Positions 17,740 through 25,384 of a DNA stretch of 64,000 nucleotides are shown piece after piece. The notes under the pieces are model-generated. The model worked only from the letters and a program-made list of their open reading frames with translations. It ran no database searches and had not been told where the DNA came from. This DNA comes from Nocardioides sp. SYSU D00038 (GTDB lineage Bacteria > Actinomycetota > Actinomycetes > Propionibacteriales > Nocardioidaceae): positions 248,001-312,000 of the forward strand of contig NZ_JAFFJT010000016.1 in the NCBI RefSeq assembly GCF_016924665.1, read 5' to 3'. Each line of letters starts with the position of its first letter. Position 1 is the first letter of the stretch. Both the position numbers and the translations under genes were made by a program.

Positions 17740-18953
17740 CCGGCCACCTCGGCCGTCGGGTCGGGGGCCGCCGGGCGCGGGCCGGGCACGGTGAGGGTGG
17801 CGATCAGCGTGGTCAGCGGGACCGCCAGCACCAGCCCGATGCTGCTGGTGAGCGAGCGGACGATCTCGGTGGCGATCTCCTCGGTGCCGAGCAGGTCGAG
17901 CGGCGAGCGGTCGTAGAGGGAGATGACGAGCAGCACGGTGAGCGCCGCGCCGGCGTAGGCGAAGACGATCGTGTAGATCGTGGAGGCGATGTGGTCGCGG
18001 CCGATCCGCATGCCGCTGGCGAACAGCGCGGTGCGGCCCATCTCCGGGGAGGCCTCGCGCAGCTCCCAGACCGCCGAGGACTGGGTGATCGTGACGTCGT
18101 TGAGCACGCCGAGCCCGGCGACCACGATCGCGGCGAGGAGCAGGCCCTGGAAGTCGAGGTCGCCGGTGTGGAGCATCAGGAAGCCGCCGCCCTCGTCGGT
18201 GATCCCGCCGAGCCGCGAGGCACCCACCGCCCACGAGCCGATCGCGGCGGTGACCGCGAGGCCGGCGAGGGTGCCGGCCAGGGCCGCGCTGGTGCGCAGG
18301 CTGACGCCGTGGGTGGAGTAGAGGACGACGTACATGATCACGGTCGAGGCGACGATCGCGGCGAGCACCGGCGACTCGCCGGTGAGCAGCGCGGGGAGCA
18401 GGAAGAACGCGAAGACCGCCGCGCTGATCGCCAGGCCGACCAGGGCCATCAGGCCGCGCAGCCGCGCGACCGCGAGCACCACGACGACGAACGCGATGGT
18501 GAGGATCCACAGCGGCCGGTCGCGGACCGTGCCGAACCACTGGAAGGTGCCGTCCTCGGTGCGGATCAGCTCCACCCGGTCGCCGGGCTCGAGCCCGGAG
18601 TCGAGCACCTCCGGCGGGATGCCGACCGTGGCCTCGGACCCGCGGCCCGGCCCCTCGGCGACCGTGACGTCGAGCTCGCCGCCGGGCTGCTCGGTGGAGG
18701 CGCGCACCGCGTCGACCACGCCCTCGGGGAAGGTGACGCCCTCCCCGGCGAAGCTCACCGAGCCCACGACGTCCTCGTCGCCGTCGGGCCAGAGCACCCC
18801 GAGGCCGACGACCGCCGCGATGCCGCAGACGACCAGGACGGTCACCAGCACCTGCCGGGGCAGTCCGCGCACCTCCAGCCCGCCGTCGGCGCGGTGGCTG
18901 CGCGCGTGACCGTGCCCATGCCCGTGCCCGTGACCGTGCCCCATGCACGACAT
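17736..18953 (-). CDS. YibE/F family membrane protein with His-rich N-terminus
   Basis: A 405-aa YibE/F-family integral membrane protein. The first residues are MSCMGHGHGHGHGHGHARSH, a histidine repeat likely to bind divalent or cuprous metal. One TM helix (QVLVTVLVVCGIAAVVGLGV) anchors a periplasmic-type beta domain (about 60-150). At least seven TM helices follow, with the family-typical GVLNDVTITQSSAVWELRE motif. Members are suggested transporters or channels, but no substrate is proven. The start could be 18953 or the ATG at 18944; the His tract is included either way. A CsoR-like palindrome lies 44 bp upstream, and psuK/psuG are coupled downstream. Confidence 0.82.
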   Translation of the reverse strand: MSCMGHGHGHGHGHGHARSHRADGGLEVRGLPRQVLVTVLVVCGIAAVVGLGVLWPDGDEDVVGSVSFAGEGVTFPEGVVDAVRASTEQPGGELDVTVAEGPGRGSEATVGIPPEVLDSGLEPGDRVELIRTEDGTFQWFGTVRDRPLWILTIAFVVVVLAVARLRGLMALVGLAISAAVFAFFLLPALLTGESPVLAAIVASTVIMYVVLYSTHGVSLRTSAALAGTLAGLAVTAAIGSWAVGASRLGGITDEGGGFLMLHTGDLDFQGLLLAAIVVAGLGVLNDVTITQSSAVWELREASPEMGRTALFASGMRIGRDHIASTIYTIVFAYAGAALTVLLVISLYDRSPLDLLGTEEIATEIVRSLTSSIGLVLAVPLTTLIATLTVPGPRPAAPDPTAEVAG

Positions 18954-18996
18954 TGTCGCGGGCGCCCGCGAACGGCGTTCCCACGGTCGCTGGTCC

Positions 18997-19012
18997 ATAC
19001 CCCATGGGGTAT
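18997..19012. promoter_or_regulatory. CsoR-like 16-bp palindrome
   Basis: ATACCCCATGGGGTAT is a perfect palindrome matching the TACCC-x-GGGTA architecture of actinobacterial CsoR copper-repressor operators. It lies 44 bp upstream of the His-rich YibE/F gene and 109 bp upstream of a small plus-strand gene. AT-rich hexamers overlapping its edges could be -10 elements in either direction. Confidence 0.55.
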
Positions 19013-19120
19013 TTACCGAGGAGTTCGGCGATTCTGGTTGCGAGCCCCTCGCGGCCTGTCCACGATGCTGGTGGAAGGTCGTGCATGGGGCGCGACCGTG
19101 TCAGCCGAGGACACGTGTCA

Positions 19121-19408
19121 ATGGAGCTTTCCGGGGCCCACGTGAGGGTCGTCGTGCTCGCCAGCCTGGCGGCTGTCGGCCTGTTCGCCGGTGGTCTGAT
19201 CGGCGGGGATGCCGGGTCTCCCCTGCGCTGGGTCGTCGTGGGGGGCCTGCTGGTGCTCGCGCTGGTCAGCGTCGTCCGCGGTCGCCAGCCCGGCACCGGC
19301 GCCCGCCGTACGTCGCAGCGCCGGGTCCTGCAGCGACGCGCCTCCCACCGCGGCGCGCTGCCGCCCGTGCCGGTGCGCTCGGTGCAGGAGCGCAGCCGCG
19401 CTGCCTGA
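19121..19408 (+). CDS. small hypothetical membrane protein
   Basis: A 95-aa predicted protein, not recognised. Two hydrophobic segments (VRVVVLASLAAVGLFAGGLIGG and LRWVVVGGLLVLALVSVV) are followed by a very basic tail rich in Arg/Gln (RGRQPGTGARRTSQRRVLQRRASHRG). The ATG at 19121 has a GAGG ribosome site about 10 nt upstream; upstream in-frame codons also exist. It is divergent from the YibE/F gene and could share its metal-responsive control. Coding status is moderately likely from composition and topology only. Confidence 0.4.
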   Translation: MELSGAHVRVVVLASLAAVGLFAGGLIGGDAGSPLRWVVVGGLLVLALVSVVRGRQPGTGARRTSQRRVLQRRASHRGALPPVPVRSVQERSRAA

Positions 19409-19441
19409 CCGCCCCGATGACCTGCGGGGGCGGGACCCCGG

Positions 19442-19849
19442 TCAGGGCCGCTCGACCAGCGCCGCCAGCTTCTTGGGGGCGCGCAGGCAGTAGCTGTCGG
19501 TGACGACCTCGGCGACCTCGTCCCAGTCGGTCCCGGTGCCGAGCACCAGCCCGACCACCGTCGCCGACCACGGCGGCTTGAACCACGGCGGCCCGAGGTG
19601 CTCGAAGGTCACCACCTCGTCGAGGTCGGCGTGGAAGACCAGCACCGCGTGGGGGCCGGCGCCGCCGAGCGCCGCCCGGGCGTGCGCGGCGGGCCAGCCG
19701 TCGCGCACGGGGGCGACGTGGGCGAAGGTGCGCGTGCGGATCCGCCAGCGCACGCCGATCCAGGCGTCCTGCTCGAGGGTCTCGGGCAGCCGGGTCGCGA
19801 CCTCGCCGACGCGGGCGATCGCCGCGGCGAGGAAGGCGTCGTCGTCCAC
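19442..19849 (-). CDS. MmcQ/YjbR family protein
   Basis: A 135-aa protein of the MmcQ/YjbR (DUF419-like) fold. It has an N-terminal helix region (DDAFLAAAIARVGEVATRLPETLEQDAW), then IGVRWRIRTRTFAHV, and the closing WDEVAEVVTDSYCLRAPKKLAALV that is typical of the family. The fold may bind DNA or small ligands; function is not established. The GTG at 19849 is supported by TAGCGT 7 nt upstream (leaderless). It is divergent from the NUDIX gene. Confidence 0.75.
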   Translation of the reverse strand: MDDDAFLAAAIARVGEVATRLPETLEQDAWIGVRWRIRTRTFAHVAPVRDGWPAAHARAALGGAGPHAVLVFHADLDEVVTFEHLGPPWFKPPWSATVVGLVLGTGTDWDEVAEVVTDSYCLRAPKKLAALVERP

Positions 19850-19891
19850 GCAGCCCACGCTAGGCCCGCGCCCCGACATAGGCTGCCGGTC

Positions 19892-20284
19892 GTGGAGCCG
19901 ATCCGGGTCAGCGCGCTCGTCGTCCGCGACCCGGCGGGGCGGGTGCTGACCGTGCGCAAGCGCGGCACCGAGCGGTTCATGCTGGTGGGCGGCAAGCCCG
20001 AGCCGGGCGAGACCCCGGCCGAGACCGCCGCCCGCGAGTGCGCCGAGGAGGTCGGCCTGCGGGTGGACGCCGGGGTCCTGGTGGCCCTGGGTCGCCACGA
20101 CGCCGCCGCGGCCAACGAGCCCGGGCAGCGGGTCGAGGCCCACGTGTTCGCCCATCCCGACCCGGTCACCGCCGTCGCCCCGGCCGGCGAGATCGCCGAG
20201 CTCCGGTGGCTCGACCCGGGCGCGCCGCTGCCGGACGACCTGGCGCCGCTGCTCGAGCACCACGTGCTGCCGCTGCTCGGCTGA
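19892..20284 (+). CDS. NUDIX hydrolase
   Basis: A 130-aa NUDIX pyrophosphohydrolase. The full Nudix box is present: G-x5-E-x7-REUxEExGU as GGKPEPGETPAETAARECAE followed by EVGL. The N-terminal strand IRVSALVVRDPAGRVLTVRKRG and the FMLVGGKPEPGE turn are typical. It hydrolyses a nucleoside diphosphate linked to some moiety; substrate unknown (MutT-like sanitation is possible). TAGGCT sits 7 nt before the GTG, so the transcript is probably leaderless. Confidence 0.85.
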   Translation: MEPIRVSALVVRDPAGRVLTVRKRGTERFMLVGGKPEPGETPAETAARECAEEVGLRVDAGVLVALGRHDAAAANEPGQRVEAHVFAHPDPVTAVAPAGEIAELRWLDPGAPLPDDLAPLLEHHVLPLLG

Positions 20285-20334
20285 CCCTCCGGTCGGCGGG
20301 TGGGGTCGGCCCAGACGGGCGCGGCCGTGGTCGA

Positions 20335-21180
20335 ATGTCGGGCGTGGACGTGAGCGTGGTGATCCCCTGCCGCAACGCCGTCCGCACGATCGGCGCGCAG
20401 CTCGACGCGCTGGCCGCCCAGGTCACCGGCGCGACGTTCGAGGTGGTGGTGGCCGACAACGGCTCCACCGACGGCACCCGCGAGCTGCTGGCCGCCCGCG
20501 ACGACGTGGTGGTCGTCGACGCCGGCGCCCGGCCCGGCATCAACCGGGCGCGCAACGCCGGCATCGCCGCCGCCCGGGGCGACCTGCTGCTGCTCACCGA
20601 CGCCGACGACGTGGTCGACCCGGGGTGGATCGAGGCCTACTGGCAGGCGGCCCGTGCCGGCGCGACGCTGATGGGCGGGCCGCTGCGACGGGTGCTGCCC
20701 GACGGCACCACGGTGCGCTGGCAGCGCCGGTTCACCGACTCCCTCGGCTTCCTTCCCTGGCCCACCGGCGCCAACTGCGCCCTGGCCCGCGAGGTGGTGG
20801 ACGCCTGCGGGCCGTTCGACGAGGAGCTCCTCGGCGGCGGCGACGAGACCGACCTGTTCTGGCGGGCCCAGCTCGCCGGGCACGTGCTGGTCTACGTGCC
20901 GGGCGCGGTCGTGAGCTACACCCAGCGGGCGACGCTGGGCACCCTGTTCCGCCAGTGCCGCGGCTACGGTCGCTCCCACGTGCGGCTGTTCGTCCGCTAC
21001 CGCCCGCACGGCATGCCCCGGCGCCGGGGTCGGGCCACCCTGCGCCTGCTGGGCCGGCGGCTCCGCGAGGTCGCCGGCCGCGACGGTCGCCGGGTGGCGC
21101 TGCGCGCGCTCACCCAGGAGCTCGGGCTCGCGGCCGGCCGGCTCGAGGAGTCGCTGCGCAGCCGGACCCTGTACCTCTGA
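20335..21180 (+). CDS. family 2 glycosyltransferase
   Basis: A 281-aa GT-A glycosyltransferase. VDVSVVIPCRNAVRTIGAQLDAL, VVVADNGSTDGTREL (NGSTDGT turn) and LLLTDADDVVDPGW (DxD metal site) are followed by LGGGDETDLFWRAQLAG with the catalytic ED-like acid. The C-terminal 60 residues are Arg-rich. Substrates unknown. The start is ATG 20335, or GTG 20344, which begins VDVSVV. It converges on an SDR gene across an inverted repeat. Confidence 0.85.
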   Translation: MSGVDVSVVIPCRNAVRTIGAQLDALAAQVTGATFEVVVADNGSTDGTRELLAARDDVVVVDAGARPGINRARNAGIAAARGDLLLLTDADDVVDPGWIEAYWQAARAGATLMGGPLRRVLPDGTTVRWQRRFTDSLGFLPWPTGANCALAREVVDACGPFDEELLGGGDETDLFWRAQLAGHVLVYVPGAVVSYTQRATLGTLFRQCRGYGRSHVRLFVRYRPHGMPRRRGRATLRLLGRRLREVAGRDGRRVALRALTQELGLAAGRLEESLRSRTLYL

Positions 21181-21206
21181 GGTTCCCCCGCCTGACCGGC
21201 CCGCTC

Positions 21207-21272
21207 GGGGTAGTCACGGGCGAACGGCACCCGAGCCGGGCGGAATCACCTGCCGAACGTCCGTGACTACCG
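21207..21272. repeat. imperfect inverted repeat of the GTAGTC family
   Basis: Left arm GGTAGTCACGGGCGAACGGC and right arm GCCGAACGTCCGTGACTACC pair with a few mismatches. It sits between two convergent genes. The core GTAGTC...ACG also occurs at 3546-3616, where the inner CCGTGA is in the opposite orientation. It is a likely bidirectional terminator or REP-like element. Confidence 0.65.
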
Positions 21273-21297
21273 CACCGCTCCCCCGCGACCCCGGGCG

Positions 21298-22035
21298 TCA
21301 GACCTTGGTCGGGATGGCGGTCACGGTGCCGCCGTCCATCACGAACTCCGAGCCGGTGGTGAACGACGACTCGTCGCTGGCCAGGAACACCACGAAGGTC
21401 GCGACCTCCTCGACCCGGCCGGGCCGGCCCAGCGGGATCGGGATCAGGTCCTCGGGCATCTGGTCGGTCGCTGGCGTGCTGATCCGGCCGGGGTGGAGGG
21501 AGTTGACCCGGATGCCGTGGGGGGCGAGCTCCATCGCGGCCGACTTGGTGAGGCCGCGCAGGCCCCACTTCGAGGCGACGTAGCCGTGCGCCCACGGCGT
21601 GCCGCGCAGACCCTCGATCGAGGAGGTGTTGATGATCGAGCCGCCGCCGGCCGCGATCAGGGCGTCGGCCGCGGCCTTCATCCCCAGGAACGCGCCGGTG
21701 AGGTTGACGTCGAGCATCTCCTGCCACTGCTCGCGCCGGTAGCGCTGGAGCTGGCCACCGTTGAAGATGCCGGCGTTGTTGAACAGCACGTCGAGCCGGC
21801 CGAACTCGGCCACCGCGTGGTCGACCGCCGCAACCCAGTCGTCCTCGGAGGTGACGTCGAGGTGCACGTAGCGGGCGGCGTCGCCCAGCTCGGCGGCCAG
21901 CGCGGCGCCCTCGTCGTCGAGCAGGTCGCCGATCACCACCCGGGCACCCTCGGCCGCCAGCATCCGGGCACTGGCACCGCCGATGTTGCGGGCCCCGCCG
22001 CTGATCAGCACGACCTTGCCCTCGACACGTCCCAT
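21298..22035 (-). CDS. SDR family oxidoreductase, 3-alpha/20-beta hydroxysteroid-dehydrogenase-like
   Basis: A 245-aa classical short-chain dehydrogenase. Cofactor motif SGGARNIGGASAR (12-24), Asp37 for NAD preference (VVIGDLLDDEG), NNAG 86-89, and the catalytic triad Ser139, Tyr152, Lys156 (YVASK) are all present. The protein resembles actinobacterial 3-alpha(or 20-beta)-hydroxysteroid dehydrogenases. TACTGT lies 7 nt before the ATG. The shared intergenic region with the divergent dehydrogenase carries a KstR-like operator, which supports a role in steroid or related lipid metabolism (inference). Confidence 0.85.
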   Translation of the reverse strand: MGRVEGKVVLISGGARNIGGASARMLAAEGARVVIGDLLDDEGAALAAELGDAARYVHLDVTSEDDWVAAVDHAVAEFGRLDVLFNNAGIFNGGQLQRYRREQWQEMLDVNLTGAFLGMKAAADALIAAGGGSIINTSSIEGLRGTPWAHGYVASKWGLRGLTKSAAMELAPHGIRVNSLHPGRISTPATDQMPEDLIPIPLGRPGRVEEVATFVVFLASDESSFTTGSEFVMDGGTVTAIPTKV

Positions 22036-22042
22036 GCGCGGG

Positions 22043-22076
22043 ACAGTAACACCGTAACTAGAACACGTTCTATAGT
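22043..22076. promoter_or_regulatory. KstR-like operator between divergent leaderless promoters
   Basis: TAGAACACGTTCTA (22059-22072) fits the KstR consensus TnnAACnnGTTnnA exactly. Plus-strand -10 TATAGT (22071-22076) ends 6 nt before the ATG at 22083. Minus-strand -10 TACTGT (22043-22048) ends 7 nt before the ATG at 22035. A repressor bound here would block both genes. Confidence 0.7.
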
Positions 22077-22082
22077 CCGGGC

Positions 22083-23195
22083 ATGACGATCAGGGTCGCC
22101 CAGGTCGCGACCGGCAACGCCGGTCGGCTCACGCTGCGCCAGCTCATCGACGACGACCGGTTCGAGCTCGTCGCGGTCGGCGTCTCCGACCCCGACAAGG
22201 TCGGGCGCGACGCCGGGGAGCTCGCCGGCCTCGACGTCACCACCGGCGTCACCGCGGTCGCCGACCTCGACGCGGTGATCGCCGCCCGGCCGGAGTGCGC
22301 GGTCTACTGCGCGATGGGCGACACCCGGCCGGTCGAGGCCACCCACGACGTACGACGGCTGCTCGAGGCGGGCATCGACGTGGTCGGGTCGGCGCCCGGG
22401 ACGCTGCAGTTCCCGTGGGGGACGATGCCGCAGAAGGTGATCGACAAGGTCGAGGCCTCCGCCCGGGCCGGCGGGGCGAGCGTCTACGTCACCGGCGTCG
22501 ACCCCGGCTTCGCCAGCGACCTGGTGCCGCTGGCGCTGGCGAGCACCTGCCAACGGGTCGAGCAGGTGCGCTGCTACGAGCTGGCCGACTACGCGACGTA
22601 CGACGGCGCCGAGGTGATGTTCGACCTGATGGGCTTCGGCAAGCCGATGGATGAGACCCCGCTGCTGTTCCTGCCCGGCGTGCTGGCCCTGGCGTGGGGC
22701 ACCGCGATCCGGATGATCGCCGCGGGCCTCGGCATCGCCGTCGACGAGATCGTGGAGCACTGGGAGGCCGAGCCGGCACCGGAGTCCTACGACATCGCCG
22801 CCGGCCGGATCGAGCAGGGCACGATCGCGGCGCTGAAGTTCTCGATCACCGGCCTGGTCGACGGCCACCCCGCGATCGTGGTGGAGCACGTGACCCGCAC
22901 CCGCGACGACCTGCGCCCCGACTGGGCCCGGCCGGCCGCCGGCGGCGGCTCGTACCGCGTCGAGATCACCGGCGAGCCCAGCTACGTCGTCGACGTCGTG
23001 CCGACCAGCCGGCACGGCGACCACAACCACGCCGCGATCGTGGCCGCGTGCGGCCGGATCGTGAACGCGATCCCCGACGTCGTCGCCGCCCCGCCCGGCA
23101 TCCGCACCACGCTCGACCTGCCGCTGCCGACCGGCCGCGGCACCTACGTCGGACCGGGTGGCGCGGGCCGGCTGCCTACCACTTGGAGTTCTTGA
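22083..23195 (+). CDS. dihydrodipicolinate-reductase/diaminopentanoate-dehydrogenase-like protein
   Basis: A 370-aa NAD(P)-binding protein of the DapB-like/2,4-diaminopentanoate dehydrogenase type common in actinobacteria. The N-terminal Rossmann segment is IRVAQVATGNAGRLTLRQLI. VYCAMGDTRPVEATHDVRRLLEAGIDVV is followed by VTGVDPGFASDLVPLALAS and a central alpha/beta dimerisation region. True substrate unknown. KstR-like control and the neighbouring hydroxysteroid-dehydrogenase-like SDR point to lipid or steroid catabolism. The 3' end overlaps the convergent secreted-protein gene by 20 nt. Confidence 0.75.
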   Translation: MTIRVAQVATGNAGRLTLRQLIDDDRFELVAVGVSDPDKVGRDAGELAGLDVTTGVTAVADLDAVIAARPECAVYCAMGDTRPVEATHDVRRLLEAGIDVVGSAPGTLQFPWGTMPQKVIDKVEASARAGGASVYVTGVDPGFASDLVPLALASTCQRVEQVRCYELADYATYDGAEVMFDLMGFGKPMDETPLLFLPGVLALAWGTAIRMIAAGLGIAVDEIVEHWEAEPAPESYDIAAGRIEQGTIAALKFSITGLVDGHPAIVVEHVTRTRDDLRPDWARPAAGGGSYRVEITGEPSYVVDVVPTSRHGDHNHAAIVAACGRIVNAIPDVVAAPPGIRTTLDLPLPTGRGTYVGPGGAGRLPTTWSS

Positions 23196-23631
23196 TCCCC
23201 ACCTCCGGCCAGCCGGGGCACGTGTTGAGCGAGCGACGCTGCACGCTCGAGGTCTTGTCGTTGAAGCCCACCTTGTTCAGGTCGGGGTAGTGGCTGCGTG
23301 GCCGCAGGCAGATCCCCCGGTCGCGGTAGCCGGTGTCGTCGTAGAGCACCCACCAGCGGCCGGTCTTGTTGACGAAGCTCGAGGTCTTGTCGTTGAAGTC
23401 GTTGTTGTGCAGCGTGCTGTCGGACTGGTTGTTGCGGTAGGAGCGGTCGCGGTAGGTGTTGTCGTCCCACAGCGTGAGGTAGCCGGCGGTGCCAGGCGGC
23501 GCGGAGGCCTTGGCGGCGGCCGGTGCGACGGCCCGGGGGGCCTCCGGCGCGGCGGCGGTGGCCACCGGCGCGGCGCCGGCGACGCCCAGCAGGCCCACCA
23601 CGGAGCAGACGGTGATCAGGGTGCGCTTCAT
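23176..23631 (-). CDS. small secreted protein, peptidase-inhibitor I36/crystallin-like (copy 2)
   Basis: A 151-aa exported protein. The signal peptide MKRTLITVCSVVGLLGVAGAAP is followed by an Ala/Pro linker. The mature domain repeats the beta/gamma-crystallin-like pattern seen in the I36 peptidase-inhibitor family: GYLTLWDDNTYRDRSYRNNQS, HNNDFNDKTSSFVNKTGRWW, YDDTGYRDRGICLRP, VGFNDKTSSVQR. AGAGGA precedes the ATG by about 6 nt. It is a paralogue of the next gene upstream, arranged in tandem. Target protease or ligand (possibly calcium) is unknown. Confidence 0.75.
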   Translation of the reverse strand: MKRTLITVCSVVGLLGVAGAAPVATAAAPEAPRAVAPAAAKASAPPGTAGYLTLWDDNTYRDRSYRNNQSDSTLHNNDFNDKTSSFVNKTGRWWVLYDDTGYRDRGICLRPRSHYPDLNKVGFNDKTSSVQRRSLNTCPGWPEVGIKNSKW

Positions 23632-23642
23632 GTCGGTTCCTC

Positions 23643-24065
23643 TCAGTCGAACTTGATGCCGATGACGGCCCACGAGCCGCAGCTCGTCGCCTTGCGCTTG
23701 GTCATCCGCTGGGCGCTGGACATCTTGTCGTTGAAGCCCGCCACCTTGAGCGAGTAGAAGGACTTCGGTCGCACGCAGACGGCGCGGTCGCGGTAGCCGG
23801 TGTCGTCGTAGAGCAACCAGAAGTAGGCGCTCTTGTTGACCACGGCCGACGCCTCGTCGTTGAAGATGTCGTTCTTGAAGTTGGTGTCGTAGGACGTCCG
23901 CGACTCCATCTGACCGGTGCCGCGGAAGCTGTCGTGCTCGAGGAAGGTGATCTTCCCGTTCGGGCCGGGGGCGTCGTTGATGTCGACCGCGCTGGCCGGC
24001 GGCAGCCCGACGACCGACACGGCCGCGGCGGTGGCCACGACGGCCAACGGCTTGAGGATCCTCAT
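23643..24065 (-). CDS. small secreted protein, peptidase-inhibitor I36/crystallin-like (copy 1)
   Basis: A 140-aa exported protein. The signal peptide MRILKPLAVVATAAAVSVVG ends near ASA-VD. The mature part mirrors the downstream paralogue: KITFLEHDSFRG, FKNDIFNDEASAVVNKSAYFW, YDDTGYRDRAVCVRP, VAGFNDKMSSAQRM. The two share the WxLYDDTGYRDR core and FNDKxSS motifs but are well diverged, so the duplication is old. Only 11 nt separate the stop of this gene from the ATG of the second copy, so they are very likely co-transcribed. Two Cys residues may form a disulphide. Confidence 0.75.
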   Translation of the reverse strand: MRILKPLAVVATAAAVSVVGLPPASAVDINDAPGPNGKITFLEHDSFRGTGQMESRTSYDTNFKNDIFNDEASAVVNKSAYFWLLYDDTGYRDRAVCVRPKSFYSLKVAGFNDKMSSAQRMTKRKATSCGSWAVIGIKFD

Positions 24066-24157
24066 GGTGACTCCCGAGGTAGGGGACAGGTCGACGCCCT
24101 CCTGCCCCGCGCGCCGACGGTCAAACGCCCCGCCCCGGCGGACTCGTCACCGACTCG

Positions 24158-25180
24158 TCACGGACGCGGCTCGGCACCCTGCGCCAGGCCGGTGCCCTCG
24201 AGCACCGGCGCCAGGAACGCCCGGGCCTCGGGGTCGGTCTCGACCCGCTGCACCAGCGCCTCGGCCCGGCGCAGCACCAGGCGGCGGGAGCGGCGCACCA
24301 TCCGCTCGACGTCCAGGCTCCGGTGGAAGGCCCGGCGCCGCCAGCGGTAGTGCAGCAGCCGCGCGCGCGGCGGCCGGAAGGTCACGACCGGACCGGCCGC
24401 GGGCAGGTAGCCCTTGCGGTTGGTCTTGAACTCGTAGTCGTGCCCGGACTGGCGGTAGCCCTTGATGATCGTGGCGAGGTACTCGCGCTCGGAGCGGTTG
24501 ATCGCGTGGTAGACGAAGGCCTCGGGCAGCCGGTCCCACCACGTCGCGAGCTGCTGGCGCAGCAGCCGGCTGCCGTCGACCTGGGCCACCGGGTCGACCA
24601 GCGGGAACGGGTCGCGCACCAGCAGGCGGCGTCCCTCGTCGATCGCGAAGGTGTGGGTCATCGCCGTGGCGATGCTGTTGTCGAAGCGCCCCACCGACTT
24701 GACGTTCTCCTGCAGCTGGACGTCGACCGGGCCGGTGAACGGCGTCGGGAACGGCTCGCGGCCGCGGTCGGGGACATCGAGGGCCCACGGGAAGGAGACC
24801 ACCTTGACCTCGGGGTCGGCCGGCAGGAACGCCTTGATCGAGCTGCGGAAGTCGCGCGGCGTCCAGAACTCGTCGAGGTCGAGGAACGCCACGTGGGTGA
24901 ACCCCTCGGCCTCCGCGCGCTTGGCCAGCCGGTTGTAGGCCCGCTGCTGGAAGTGCCGCCGCTGGGTCAGGCACTCCTCGAGCAGCGCGTCGGCGTTGCG
25001 GGCGCGCACCTGGGGGTGCTGGGCGGCGATCCGGCGCAGGATCCGCATCGAGGCGTCCTCGGTGCCGTTGACCCAGACCTCGATGGCGTCGAACCCGAAG
25101 TGCAGGTGGTGGAAGACCCAGTCGGCGAGGTAGGGGCCCTCGTTCTTGGCGATGGCGCAGAGCTTCACGCGCGCGGTCAC
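24158..25180 (-). CDS. GT92/Glyco_tranf_2_4-type glycosyltransferase
   Basis: A 340-aa protein of the glycosyltransferase family 92-like (DUF23/Glyco_tranf_2_4) type. The N-terminus VKLCAIAKNEGPYLADWVFHHLHFGFD has the hallmark AKNE motif. VAFLDLDEFWTP supplies the DxDE metal site. The C-terminal 80 residues are rich in Arg, with a helical region. It probably adds a sugar to a surface glycan. GTG 25180 is supported by TAGCCT 7 nt upstream. No gene cluster partner is obvious. Confidence 0.8.
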   Translation of the reverse strand: MTARVKLCAIAKNEGPYLADWVFHHLHFGFDAIEVWVNGTEDASMRILRRIAAQHPQVRARNADALLEECLTQRRHFQQRAYNRLAKRAEAEGFTHVAFLDLDEFWTPRDFRSSIKAFLPADPEVKVVSFPWALDVPDRGREPFPTPFTGPVDVQLQENVKSVGRFDNSIATAMTHTFAIDEGRRLLVRDPFPLVDPVAQVDGSRLLRQQLATWWDRLPEAFVYHAINRSEREYLATIIKGYRQSGHDYEFKTNRKGYLPAAGPVVTFRPPRARLLHYRWRRRAFHRSLDVERMVRRSRRLVLRRAEALVQRVETDPEARAFLAPVLEGTGLAQGAEPRP

Positions 25181-25228
25181 GCCGGTGAGGCTACCCGCGC
25201 CCGGCGGCCGCGGTCGATCGGACGCCGC

Positions 25229-25384
25229 TCAGACGTCCGCCGCCTCCCGGCCGAACCTGACGCCGTAGCCGACCAGCGCGACGACCAGCAGCAGGTTGCC
25301 CAGCCACGCGACCATGCAGCCGAACCAGTAGCAGAGGTCGTCGCGCTCGACGACGTGGCCGTTCTCGCAGACGCGGGTGCTCAT
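25229..25384 (-). CDS. 51-aa Cys-containing single-TM protein
   Basis: A short gene whose ATG overlaps the upstream stop by one base (TGATG). The protein begins MSTRVCENGHVVERDDLCYW, with Cys6, Cys18 and Cys23, and continues into one TM helix (GCMVAWLGNLLLVVALVGYG) with a short charged tail. The CENGH segment resembles half of a zinc ribbon. Function unknown. Coupling to the secreted protein gene upstream suggests they act together. Confidence 0.55.
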   Translation of the reverse strand: MSTRVCENGHVVERDDLCYWFGCMVAWLGNLLLVVALVGYGVRFGREAADV

